A stretch of 64,000 nt of DNA from Butyrivibrio sp. YAB3001 (GTDB lineage: Bacteria; Bacillota; Clostridia; Lachnospirales; Lachnospiraceae), in NCBI RefSeq assembly GCF_900112195.1, contig NZ_FOKR01000006.1:1-64000 (forward strand), written 5' to 3'. The number at the start of each line of letters is the position of its first letter. Positions within the stretch are counted from its first letter, which is position 1. Positions 9,384-17,695 of this stretch are shown here, piece after piece. The position numbers and the translations under genes were made by a program. The notes beneath the pieces are model-generated. The model was not told the origin of the DNA. It saw nothing but the letters and a program-made list of their open reading frames with translations, and did not search any database.

Positions 9384-11135
9384 TTATCTGTCGCGAACAG
9401 CCTTTTTTTCCTTAATGCTGTAGACCATGTCGCACTTTTCTATTGTCTGTAATCTGTGCGCTATTATGATCAAAGTCTTTTTGCCATGAAGTTTGTTGAT
9501 AGAGTCCATGATTGCAGCTTCTGTCTCATTATCAAGAGCAGAAGTTGCCTCATCAAGAACTAAAACCTCAGGATCTTCAAAAAGAGCTCTTGCGATACCT
9601 ATACGCTGTCTCTGTCCACCTGATAGTCTGATTCCTCTTTCACCAATCTGTGTATCAAGCCCTTCCGGAAGTCCCTTTACAAATTCATCAAGGGAAGCTT
9701 CTTTAAGAGCCTGCCAAACCTTATTATCATCTATTTCATCATCTGCACAGCCAAAAGCCACATTCTTTCTGATTGTTGAATCCACCATAAAAATAGTCTG
9801 AGGAATATAGCCGACATTCTTAAGCCACCCCTGATAGTTCTCCATTACATCAACGCCATCAGCATAGATCTTGCCACCTGATGGTTTTAACAGGCCAAGC
9901 ATTACATCCACGATTGTGGTCTTACCTGCACCGGAAGTTCCCACAATACCTACAGAGTGCCCAACCGGTATCTCCATTGAGGCATTCTCCAGTATATTTG
10001 AGTCTGTATTTGGATACCTATAGGTTATATCAACCATTTCAATCTTCTTAGTAACAGGAAGTTTCTCAACTACCTTCTTTTTTCTGTAATCTTCGCTGTT
10101 ATATGAAATAGCACCATCATGAATTTCTTTTTGAAGATTATCACTTACATTCATCAGAAAAGGCTCAAAGTATGCTATTGAAGTCAGGTAGTTATTAATT
10201 CTGTTTGCACTTGGTAGTAGTCTCATTGCCGCTGCTGCTAACACTGTAAGAAGTGGCAACAGTTCAGATAGTTCTTTTCCCTGATTCATAACAACAAGTA
10301 AAAAGCCTATCATTCCGGCTATTGCTATTGTCTCAATTAATAGTCTGGGTGTTGAATTATAAAGATTATACTTCTGAACCGCGCTCACATAACCGGAACC
10401 GCAATCCGCATAGCCATTTATGAAATAGTTTTCCTTATTGGCTATCTTGATTTCTTTAATACCGGTAACAGATTCATTTATCCACTTATAAAGACCACTG
10501 TAATAATCCTGATTGTCCTGTCCTGCCTTGACCATTACCGGCTTTATCACATACTTTATTATAAGAAGCACGATAGTAAGCAGCGCTGCAATAGTTATTG
10601 TCATCAGGGCATCCTGACTTAAAAGAAATCCCACCAGGAAAATAAAAACAATTATCTCACTTGTAAGCTGAAGACAGCTGAGAATCAGTCCATACATATT
10701 GTTAACGTCTGATGTTATGCTTCTTTGTATTACACTTGTATCCGCATTAAGATAATATTCGTAAGGTCTCTGCATAAAGTTGATCATCATGCGTCTTGAG
10801 GTTGCAAACTGATTAGTGTACACAAATCTTAACTGAATAACATTTTCAAGATATAAGAAAATATTCTTGATAACAAATATAATAATGATACCTACCAGTA
10901 TCAGCTTGGCCAACTGCGTTGTGCTTGTTAGATTAAGGCCATGATAAAATGCTGATAATAACCGGTTTTTCTCCACTTTCTCAGGATCTGCAACTATTGT
11001 CATCACCGGAGCCAGCATAGCGATTCCGACTGATTCCAGAATTCCTCCTATTAACATGAGAAAAACGATTCCCACCATCTGCTTCTTTTGTTTTTTATCC
11101 AAAAGAACCATTAATTTCCTGTAAATCTTGCGCAT
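9384..11135 (-). CDS. ABC transporter, fused permease-ATPase, PglK/WlaB-like flippase
   Basis: A 583-residue half-transporter. Residues 1-330 hold six membrane spans, with an opening (KKQKKQMVGIVFLMLIGGILESVG) typical of the PglK/WlaB group that flips lipid-linked oligosaccharides. The ATPase part has Walker A GTSGAGKTT, signature LSGGQRQRIGIARAL, Walker B VLVLDEATSALD and the switch histidine in IIIAHRLQT. In a pseudaminic-acid operon without a Wzx gene this is the natural candidate for moving the finished lipid-linked unit outward. The start has only a weak, distant AAGGA. Export of a lipid or peptide is the less likely alternative. Confidence 0.82.
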   Translation of the reverse strand: MRKIYRKLMVLLDKKQKKQMVGIVFLMLIGGILESVGIAMLAPVMTIVADPEKVEKNRLLSAFYHGLNLTSTTQLAKLILVGIIIIFVIKNIFLYLENVIQLRFVYTNQFATSRRMMINFMQRPYEYYLNADTSVIQRSITSDVNNMYGLILSCLQLTSEIIVFIFLVGFLLSQDALMTITIAALLTIVLLIIKYVIKPVMVKAGQDNQDYYSGLYKWINESVTGIKEIKIANKENYFINGYADCGSGYVSAVQKYNLYNSTPRLLIETIAIAGMIGFLLVVMNQGKELSELLPLLTVLAAAAMRLLPSANRINNYLTSIAYFEPFLMNVSDNLQKEIHDGAISYNSEDYRKKKVVEKLPVTKKIEMVDITYRYPNTDSNILENASMEIPVGHSVGIVGTSGAGKTTIVDVMLGLLKPSGGKIYADGVDVMENYQGWLKNVGYIPQTIFMVDSTIRKNVAFGCADDEIDDNKVWQALKEASLDEFVKGLPEGLDTQIGERGIRLSGGQRQRIGIARALFEDPEVLVLDEATSALDNETEAAIMDSINKLHGKKTLIIIAHRLQTIEKCDMVYSIKEKKAVRDR

Positions 11136-11177
11136 AAAATACTATAAAATCCTTTCAAATGCGTTTTATAAAATAAT

Positions 11178-11204
11178 GGAGCTTGAATCATATTCTCAAG
11201 CCCC
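11178..11204 (-). terminator. Weak hairpin between the PseG-like gene and the ABC transporter gene
   Basis: Six matched bases (11181-11186 with 11196-11201) close a nine-base loop, with further partial GC pairing outside. On the minus strand it is followed by an AT-rich run. It could act as an attenuator within the operon, but the stem is short and the T-run interrupted. Confidence 0.3.
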
Positions 11205-11232
11205 AGCAAATGCATGTTTTTTGTAACTGCCT

Positions 11233-11778
11233 TTACAAATTCATACCTTTTACGGCCTCCCGAGCTCTACTACTCATTCTTGATCTGAATCCGGGATTAT
11301 CAACCGCAGCAGTCCCCCAGGTTACTATTTTCTGAACAAGTCTCTTATCCGTTCTGGCGTCTCCTGCATATTTGGCAGCGCCATTATCGTCAAAACGTTT
11401 TGCCACAAGAGCCTCTCCGTCACTTGTGCTAAACACAACAGTAGGAACTCCCACACTACACAGACTATAAAGCATTGTTTCTTCTGATGCCACAGCAAAA
11501 TCACATTTATGCATTATCGCAGTCAGATCCTCACATTTTTCATTAAGAAAAATTGTTTCATGCTTTGAAGAAAGGTCTTGAAGCTTTTTAATGTATTCCA
11601 CATCAAAATCACGTCCTATCATCACTTCACATTCTACACCTGTAAGATCAAGGACCTGTCTGCAAGGACTGTCATCTTCAAATATTTCCGACAAAATTGC
11701 CAGAATTACTCCAAACTCGTCCTTGTCACCTGCAGATAAAAAAGCTCTTTTTGCGTGCTCATTTATAATGTAGTCCAT
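11233..11778 (-). CDS. Stand-alone PseG C-terminal-like domain protein
   Basis: A 181-residue protein that aligns with only the C-terminal half of PseG, including the segment that reads LTAIMHKCDFAVASEETMLYSLCSVGVPTVVF here and AELMKKCDVAVMAAGTMLTECAATHLPTVFY in the full-length PseG two genes away. It lacks the N-terminal domain with the GxGHxxR motif that carries the catalytic histidine, so it should not hydrolyse a nucleotide sugar alone. It may be a binding or regulatory partner, or a decaying duplicate; the frame is intact and has a good ribosome binding site. GAGGA lies six bases before the ATG at 11778, so I reject the TTG at 11784. Confidence 0.65.
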   Translation of the reverse strand: MDYIINEHAKRAFLSAGDKDEFGVILAILSEIFEDDSPCRQVLDLTGVECEVMIGRDFDVEYIKKLQDLSSKHETIFLNEKCEDLTAIMHKCDFAVASEETMLYSLCSVGVPTVVFSTSDGEALVAKRFDDNGAAKYAGDARTDKRLVQKIVTWGTAAVDNPGFRSRMSSRAREAVKGMNL

Positions 11779-11833
11779 ACTCAATCCTCATAATAGACCC
11801 TCGGTCACCTACGTGGTTAATTGTTCTTAGGCA

Positions 11834-12526
11834 TTATAATGACGAATTTATAAGATTATACTTAAGTTCTGCCAGTTTCCAGTCAACTTCATTGTCAATA
11901 TCCTGTACTTCAAGTTCTGATAGTTCAAGAGGAATAATATCACCAACAAGTATCCCTTTATTCTTAAGAAAGCTCTCAGTCTTAAAAACATAAAACTGTC
12001 CAGCATCATGATACTGCGCTGTAAGATCCTGTGATCTCTTAGCCAGATTTTCAGGATTTCTGAATACCAGTCTTCCATCTCTTATCTCCATGGCTCTTTG
12101 AGGAGGATATGAAAATCTAACCACAGGGATAAGACAATCTGCGGTGGATTGTTCAAGAGTTTCCACAGCGTTCTTAAGACGCTCGGCGCTAACAAATGGA
12201 GCAGTTGGATATATGCAGGTTATGATATCATATTTTACTCCATTTTTTGCATATTCATCGACAACTTCCTGAATTACATCAGTTGTAGTAGCAAAATCAT
12301 TAGAAGTCCGCTCACTTCTCATAAACGGAATCTTTGCACCATACTTCCGGGAAATTTCAGCAATCTCCTCATCATCTGTCGAAACCATAACTTCGTCATA
12401 TACTCCGGAAGCCAGAGCAGCTTCAATAGAGTAAGCTATTATTGGTTTTCCATTAAAATCCTTAATGTTCTTTCTGGGGATTCTCTTGCTGCCTCCCCTT
12501 GCTGTTATCATTGCCAGCTTTTTCAT
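11834..12526 (-). CDS. pseF: Pseudaminic-acid-type CMP-sugar synthetase (acylneuraminate cytidylyltransferase)
   Basis: A CMP-nonulosonate synthetase of 230 residues that activates a nine-carbon acidic sugar with CTP. The nucleotide-binding start IMTARGGSKRIP-type motif is present as ITARGGSKRIPRKN, with the following KPIIAYSIEAAL and the metal-binding DIDNEVDW near the end. The neighbours pseI and pseG point to pseudaminic acid or a close relative rather than sialic acid. GGGAG lies seven bases before the ATG. It is separated from pseG by a glycosyltransferase gene. Confidence 0.85.
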   Translation of the reverse strand: MKKLAMITARGGSKRIPRKNIKDFNGKPIIAYSIEAALASGVYDEVMVSTDDEEIAEISRKYGAKIPFMRSERTSNDFATTTDVIQEVVDEYAKNGVKYDIITCIYPTAPFVSAERLKNAVETLEQSTADCLIPVVRFSYPPQRAMEIRDGRLVFRNPENLAKRSQDLTAQYHDAGQFYVFKTESFLKNKGILVGDIIPLELSELEVQDIDNEVDWKLAELKYNLINSSL

Positions 12527-12553
12527 TAAATTTCTCCCGATATTTTATTTCTG

Positions 12554-13582
12554 TTATTTCTTTTTATTGCGCAGACCACGATAAAACCAAAGAAGCTTAT
12601 AGTACACATAAAAACGAAGTGGTGACTTACAGCACATCGACACAAGCTTTTTTTCTTCGGGATTTACCTTCTCCAAATAGTAGTTGTTCTTTTCAAACTC
12701 TGGAAATACCTGCTTCATCTCCTGTGTAAGTTTTTTTACAAAAGATAGCTTTGTTGGTCTCACACATGGCATATACGTAAAAAGAGTATTCACATAGAAA
12801 AGAATTGTAAATGTAAATTCCAGTTCCTTATAAAACTCATCTAAAAATCCAAGCCTTTTTGCTTCACTTACCATTATACGCCCGGCTTCCATCCTATCAT
12901 TACATTTTTCTACGGAAAAAGAATGAACAGTCGAAGCTCCATGCTGATAATAATAATACCATGGTTTTGATATATACTCGTAGTGAGTGGCTGTCAGCAA
13001 ATATGACACCATCATCGCATTATCTTCATAAAATATATTTTCCGGGAAAAAAAGATTATTTCTTATGATATTATCCCTTTTAAAAATCTTTGCAACAAGT
13101 CTTCCACCATCAAGAATAAGGCTCTTTTTCTTATTGTGATCAAGAACTCCTGACTGCTTTGGATTTCCATTTTTCTCAATAACATCACCGACATCATAGG
13201 TATGTTTATCCACAAGATTAAGGTCGCACCCAACCATGTCAGCTCCTGTTTCATCAGCTTTCTTCAACATCTCCGCAAACATATCAGGATCAATCCAGTC
13301 ATCTGCATCGATAAAACTTATCCATTCACCCCTGGCGGCCTTGATTCCAATGTTCTTGGCGCCGCCCTGATGCTTATTTACTTCACTGTGAATAACACGC
13401 AATTTTTGCGGATATTTCTTCTCATAATCTCTTAATATATCCAAAGAATTATCTGTAGAACAATCATCTACAGCGATAATCTCGTAATCAGACAGATTCA
13501 GACCAAGCAGCGATTCAATACAAAACTCAAGCTTTTTATCTGATGCCATATTAAAAACAGGAACAATAATACTCAGCTCCAT
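12554..13582 (-). CDS. Glycosyltransferase family 2
   Basis: A GT-A-fold glycosyltransferase of 342 residues, cytoplasmic or membrane-associated. It opens with SIIVPVFNM, followed by VDDCSTDNS and the donor-metal motif SFIDADDWI. The C-terminal part (FYVYYKLLWFYRGLRNKKK) is basic and amphipathic, as in membrane-bound members. It is embedded between pseG and pseF and so probably adds a sugar to the glycan that carries the nonulosonate. Sugar specificity cannot be read from the sequence. GGGG lies seven bases before the ATG. Confidence 0.85.
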   Translation of the reverse strand: MELSIIVPVFNMASDKKLEFCIESLLGLNLSDYEIIAVDDCSTDNSLDILRDYEKKYPQKLRVIHSEVNKHQGGAKNIGIKAARGEWISFIDADDWIDPDMFAEMLKKADETGADMVGCDLNLVDKHTYDVGDVIEKNGNPKQSGVLDHNKKKSLILDGGRLVAKIFKRDNIIRNNLFFPENIFYEDNAMMVSYLLTATHYEYISKPWYYYYQHGASTVHSFSVEKCNDRMEAGRIMVSEAKRLGFLDEFYKELEFTFTILFYVNTLFTYMPCVRPTKLSFVKKLTQEMKQVFPEFEKNNYYLEKVNPEEKKLVSMCCKSPLRFYVYYKLLWFYRGLRNKKK

Positions 13583-13603
13583 AGAATTACCCCGACTAAA
13601 CTT

Positions 13604-14734
13604 TTATTGTGCGATGAGTTCCTCTGCAATCCTGATGGCACCTCTTCCATCAGTAATACTTCCGATGCCCTCTGTCATTGCATTAAGCCTTGCTGCATCT
13701 GAAATAATATCATTTATTTCATTACATATGCTATTTATTGCAATTTCTTTGGCATCTTCACTAGTGCTTACATCCCCTGCAAATGCCATGCCATTAACTT
13801 CTTTCCAGAATTTTACGTTATATTTCTGATTATCCGCAACCTGGTAAAAAACAGTAGGAAGATGCGTTGCAGCACATTCTGTAAGCATTGTCCCCGCCGC
13901 CATCACGGCAACATCGCACTTCTTCATAAGTTCTGCCATGTTTCTCACGGAACGGTGCATAAAAATCCCTTCGGTGGAATCTATGAAAGCCTTTATTTTA
14001 TCAGGCTCTTTGACATAATCTCCAACTACAACATGCCATGAAGCCTTCTCATTAAGTCCACGAGATGTTACCTCTCTCAGAAAAGGCACTATCATTTCAC
14101 AGGTATCTGCGCCACCGGTTGAAAGAAGGATATTGGGATCATTAACAAAATCCTCTTCCGCAAACTCTTTATCCTCAATATCTGTATAAAACTGTTCTCT
14201 CAAGGGTGCAAACTTAAGTCCCAATAAAAACTTGGTAGGAGTCTTACAAAAGCCTTCTCTGCCCGCATACTTTGCTTCATATCCCATTTCACCTGAATAA
14301 CCACTGTAATTTATTAAAAGATCTATTGAATAAGCCCTTTCGCATAGGTCATCAAGGTAGGCAATTCTACAGATATCTTTTAATCTGTCAAAGTAGTTTT
14401 CTGTGACCATGTATGAATCTACAAGCAAAGTAGCAACATTAAATAACTGTAGTTTTGTAATTAACGTATCAAGCTCGCCATCCATATCCTGCCAGTTGCT
14501 CTCTAAGACCACTATCTTCACGGAGCCGTTTTCAGCATTTAATTTGTTCGAAGATTCCAATTTATCTTCATTCCAATCGCTAATGCCCGACTTCAAAAGT
14601 GTCTCGGACTCTTTATCTGCAATAAAAAAAGTCACTTCCTGGCCAAGTTTTACAAGTGCCTTGGCGATGGTTATACATCTCATCATATGGCCAGTCGCTA
14701 TAACGCTGTTGGCATCTGTTCTAATACCTATCAT
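13604..14734 (-). CDS. pseG: UDP-2,4-diacetamido-2,4,6-trideoxy-beta-L-altropyranose hydrolase (PseG-type)
   Basis: PseG removes UDP from the 2,4-diacetamido-trideoxy-altrose intermediate so that PseI can condense it with phosphoenolpyruvate. The protein is 376 residues, near the family size. The N-terminal domain carries the catalytic-histidine motif as ATGHMMRC, and the GT-B-like C-terminal domain has LLSTGGADTCEMI and AVMAAGTMLTE. The next gene upstream, pseI, ends eight bases away. The ribosome binding site is weak, so translational coupling to pseI is likely. A nearby gene (11233-11778) encodes only the second domain. Confidence 0.85.
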   Translation of the reverse strand: MIGIRTDANSVIATGHMMRCITIAKALVKLGQEVTFFIADKESETLLKSGISDWNEDKLESSNKLNAENGSVKIVVLESNWQDMDGELDTLITKLQLFNVATLLVDSYMVTENYFDRLKDICRIAYLDDLCERAYSIDLLINYSGYSGEMGYEAKYAGREGFCKTPTKFLLGLKFAPLREQFYTDIEDKEFAEEDFVNDPNILLSTGGADTCEMIVPFLREVTSRGLNEKASWHVVVGDYVKEPDKIKAFIDSTEGIFMHRSVRNMAELMKKCDVAVMAAGTMLTECAATHLPTVFYQVADNQKYNVKFWKEVNGMAFAGDVSTSEDAKEIAINSICNEINDIISDAARLNAMTEGIGSITDGRGAIRIAEELIAQ

Positions 14735-14742
14735 AACTTATG

Positions 14743-15798
14743 TTACTTAATCAAATCCCAGCTAAGGGGAGTGCCTTTCTCTATATCTTTTACAGCTTTC
14801 ATTCCAAGCACTTCTTCGTAATGCTTCGTATGCATTCCAACTCCCGGACGAATAGACCTTACATTCTGCATGGTGATCGTCTCACCAGCTTTTATGTCTT
14901 CCACAACAAAAAGAGATCTGCTAAGTCTTCTTTCTGAAACCTGCTTATCTGAAAGCTCATACTCATATTTGCCAAGGGATGCTTCCATGATTCGCACATT
15001 TCTTACCATTTCAGCAAATTCAGCCGGTTCCATTGAAAATGCGTCATCAACGCCACCTGCACTTCTGTTAAGGGTAAGATGCTTTTCTATCATTTTACCG
15101 CCAAGGGCCACGCTTCCAACAGCGACAACGCTTCCTGCTGTGTGGTCTGACAATCCAACGATGCACCCATACTTATCCGCAAGGTACTGCATCATTCTTA
15201 AATTGACCATCTCATATGGTGTAGGATATGCACTGACACATTTTAGAAGGATAATATCATCATTGCCCTCTTCCTTACAGGTTTTAAGAGCAAGTTCAAT
15301 ATCTTCCTCATAAGCTATTCCTGTTGCAAAAATAATAGGTTTATGAAGTGCGGCTATTTTCCTGATAAGAGGAATATCATTTATCTCAAAGCTTGCTATC
15401 TTATACGCCGGCACATCTAATTTTTCAAGATAATCCACAGCTGTCGGATCAAACGGAGATGAAAAACATTCCATTCCAAGCTTCTTAGCCTCTGCCATAA
15501 GACCTTCATGCCACTCCCAGGGTGTATATGCATCCTCATACAGATTGTGCAAGGTTCTTCCTTCCCATAGACTTCCCTCAGAGGTCATAAACCAGGGCTT
15601 ATCACAATCTATTGTTATTGTATCAGCAGTATAAGTCTGCAATTTTACAGCGTCGGCGCCTGCTTCTGCTGCAGCATGTATTATCTCAACTGCCCTGTTA
15701 TAATCTCCATTGTGATTTCCGGAAAGCTCAGCAACTATCATGGTCCTGTTGCCTTCTCCAACGGAAATATTTCCAATCTTTATATTCTTATTATACAT
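14743..15798 (-). CDS. pseI: Pseudaminic acid synthase
   Basis: A NeuB-family synthase that condenses the hexose from PseG with phosphoenolpyruvate to make the nine-carbon sugar. The active-site regions are clear: MIVAELSGNHNGDY, AVKLQTYTADT, and the PseI-type MTSEGSLWEGRTLHNLYEDA, which separates it from sialic acid synthases. The C-terminal 60 residues form the SAF antifreeze-like domain (RSLFVVEDIKAGETIT). I start at the ATG at 15798 because GAGGT lies four bases upstream; an in-frame ATG at 15825 has no ribosome binding site and adds nine unconserved residues. Confidence 0.9.
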   Translation of the reverse strand: MYNKNIKIGNISVGEGNRTMIVAELSGNHNGDYNRAVEIIHAAAEAGADAVKLQTYTADTITIDCDKPWFMTSEGSLWEGRTLHNLYEDAYTPWEWHEGLMAEAKKLGMECFSSPFDPTAVDYLEKLDVPAYKIASFEINDIPLIRKIAALHKPIIFATGIAYEEDIELALKTCKEEGNDDIILLKCVSAYPTPYEMVNLRMMQYLADKYGCIVGLSDHTAGSVVAVGSVALGGKMIEKHLTLNRSAGGVDDAFSMEPAEFAEMVRNVRIMEASLGKYEYELSDKQVSERRLSRSLFVVEDIKAGETITMQNVRSIRPGVGMHTKHYEEVLGMKAVKDIEKGTPLSWDLIK

Positions 15799-15973
15799 AT
15801 TGACCTCATTATTCTGTCTAACCATACGTTGTTCTTGTCGTTTAGACAGCTCTTTACTGAATATTTTTTCTCACGTAATGCTCCGCATAGTGCGCATTTA
15901 TGTCTTATCATTAACCTTTATTGTTTGCTGTCTTTTTGAATGCATTCTGATCTTATAGTTGAATACATACTAA

Positions 15974-16420
15974 TTAATCCATAATCTTTAAATAGCAGGT
16001 CACAGGTCCCGTAGGCATCTTTAGATAACCATTGTTTTCAAAGCATTTCATCGATGCCTTATTTTCACTCAACACAAAACCAATAAGAACTTTTACTTTT
16101 TCCTTCATCTGCTGTTCGAGAAGCCCAAGTATCACGCTGCCATATCCCTGCCCGCGAAAAGCCGGTGCGATCATATAACTTATTTCCCCAACTTTTCCCT
16201 TATCACCATTCATGTCCACGCGGATATTTCCAATTCTTTTTTCTCCGTCCTCAAGTATATAGAGGAAGCAATCCGGATCACTCAGCTTTTTTTTATACCA
16301 TTTGATATGATTTTCAAAGGATATTTCTTCTTTTGAGAATGAGTTTCGCCTGGTAGACTCATCATTTCGAATCTCTAAAATAAACTCTGCGTCATCGATG
16401 ACAGCATTTCTTAATTGCAT
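15974..16420 (-). CDS. GNAT acetyltransferase, PseH-like
   Basis: A 148-residue GNAT enzyme. It has an N-terminal LEIRNDESTRRNSFSKEEIS segment like that of PseH and related sugar N-acetyltransferases, the acetyl-CoA loop FRGQGYGSVIL and the C-terminal SENKASMKCFENNGY motif. In pseudaminic acid synthesis PseH acetylates the 4-amino group before PseG acts, and this gene lies directly upstream of pseI and pseG. GGAG lies six bases before the ATG. I leave the symbol blank because a second GNAT in the operon (2512-3042) could also fill this step. Confidence 0.75.
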   Translation of the reverse strand: MQLRNAVIDDAEFILEIRNDESTRRNSFSKEEISFENHIKWYKKKLSDPDCFLYILEDGEKRIGNIRVDMNGDKGKVGEISYMIAPAFRGQGYGSVILGLLEQQMKEKVKVLIGFVLSENKASMKCFENNGYLKMPTGPVTCYLKIMD

Positions 16421-16463
16421 ACTAAACTCCTGCTTAGCAATATCTTATGTTTCAGCACATTAT

Positions 16464-17621
16464 TTACAGCAGCTCTGTTTTTCTATGGATAGCCGGATCT
16501 TCATACTTATCCAGGAAATCCAGTCCAAGATAAACAATTTCTTTTGCAAAATAGGTATTATCCATCTGAGTAATAACTGAAATTATCTTATCCACCTCAA
16601 AGCCCTTGATATCACCAAGAACTTCCATTGGAAATCTGTCTTTTATAACAAGAACTTCCGGAAATTCCTTCTCATAATCCAAAAGATCTCTTGGATGAGG
16701 TTTGATGATAACCCTGTAGTTCTCCTTATAATCATCAACAATATCACCAAACAATTTCTTACGAGTCTCAAGATCACAAAGAGGCTCTGTAAGGATCATA
16801 ACATTCGGTTTTGTATTTACCTTGGCTTTAGCATTATTTTCAATTGCATCTGCCCTGTTTTTTCCAAGAAGAGCATTAACCAGCCTGTCAGGGTTATTTA
16901 AAAATATATCAACCAAAACCTTGTGATCATCATCAGAAAGCTTTTCGTCCAGCTGCTTTCTTGGAACCTCAACTATATTCTTGGGCGGTTTATGATTTAC
17001 ACTGATATCATTTACTTCGTAGTCAATACAATATCTGCTATAGCCACTTTCAATAAAGATCAGTCCCATCTTGGCCATAGCGCATTTTAATGGAAATGCT
17101 CCTTTATTGGCATTTCTAGCCTGATCATCTAATAGTCCGGAATTAAGGCCATCTTCCACAGCATGATAATGTATTTTCTTGTAATTAAGATAATATCCAA
17201 TAGGATCAGAATCGCAAAACACGTAAACGTCCTTGTATTCCGATAAGTCTACCGGTATAAACTCTTCCTGAAGCTGCCCCAACAGTTTTGTATACTTAAT
17301 TCGCTGCAACAAATTCAGGATGATATTTCCTCTGTCCTTATGATACTTCATGACTTCCTCTGAGGTAACATCTTCCTTCTCGTCAAACATATATACATTT
17401 TTAAATAGACCTGTTTTTTCCAACCTTTCCTTCAGGTTCTCAAAATTGTTTGACATTGTGCTCAGCATGATATCAGCATAATCCTGCACCGAGCCACGAA
17501 TAACAAGTTCTTTTACGGCTGCAATATAAACATGATAATATGTGTGGCAAATATACATTCGCCCTTTAGTCTTTACGTTTTTCATGCCATTTATTATATA
17601 ATCAAAAAAGGGCCTTGTCAT
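16464..17621 (-). CDS. Glycosyltransferase family 52-like / polysialyltransferase-like protein
   Basis: A soluble protein of about 385 residues. The N-terminal MYICHTYYHVYIAAV resembles the CHTxYQ start of family 52 sialyl- and glucosyl-transferases, and the late segment YRVIIKPHPRDLLDYE is the KPHPRD motif shared with CMP-sialic-acid-using polysialyltransferases. It is the first gene of the operon and sits directly before the PseH-like gene and pseI, so it may transfer the CMP-activated nonulosonate (inference). AAGG lies six bases before the ATG at 17621; a GTG at 17624 is the alternative. Confidence 0.65.
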   Translation of the reverse strand: MTRPFFDYIINGMKNVKTKGRMYICHTYYHVYIAAVKELVIRGSVQDYADIMLSTMSNNFENLKERLEKTGLFKNVYMFDEKEDVTSEEVMKYHKDRGNIILNLLQRIKYTKLLGQLQEEFIPVDLSEYKDVYVFCDSDPIGYYLNYKKIHYHAVEDGLNSGLLDDQARNANKGAFPLKCAMAKMGLIFIESGYSRYCIDYEVNDISVNHKPPKNIVEVPRKQLDEKLSDDDHKVLVDIFLNNPDRLVNALLGKNRADAIENNAKAKVNTKPNVMILTEPLCDLETRKKLFGDIVDDYKENYRVIIKPHPRDLLDYEKEFPEVLVIKDRFPMEVLGDIKGFEVDKIISVITQMDNTYFAKEIVYLGLDFLDKYEDPAIHRKTELL

Positions 17622-17624
17622 CAC

Positions 17625-17654
17625 TTGCCTTACCCTATTAATTAGTAGTATTAT
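17625..17654 (+). promoter_or_regulatory. Candidate sigma-A promoter for the PseA-like gene
   Basis: TTGCCT at 17625-17630 and TATTAT at 17649-17654 are separated by 18 bases in the 74-base divergent gap. The PseA-like gene starts at 17696 with AAGGAG at 17681-17686. The match is moderate; I saw no equally good minus-strand promoter for the divergent operon. Confidence 0.4.
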
Positions 17655-17695
17655 TAATCGACTTGAAAAATTGCTGAAAAAAGGAGATAAATCCT

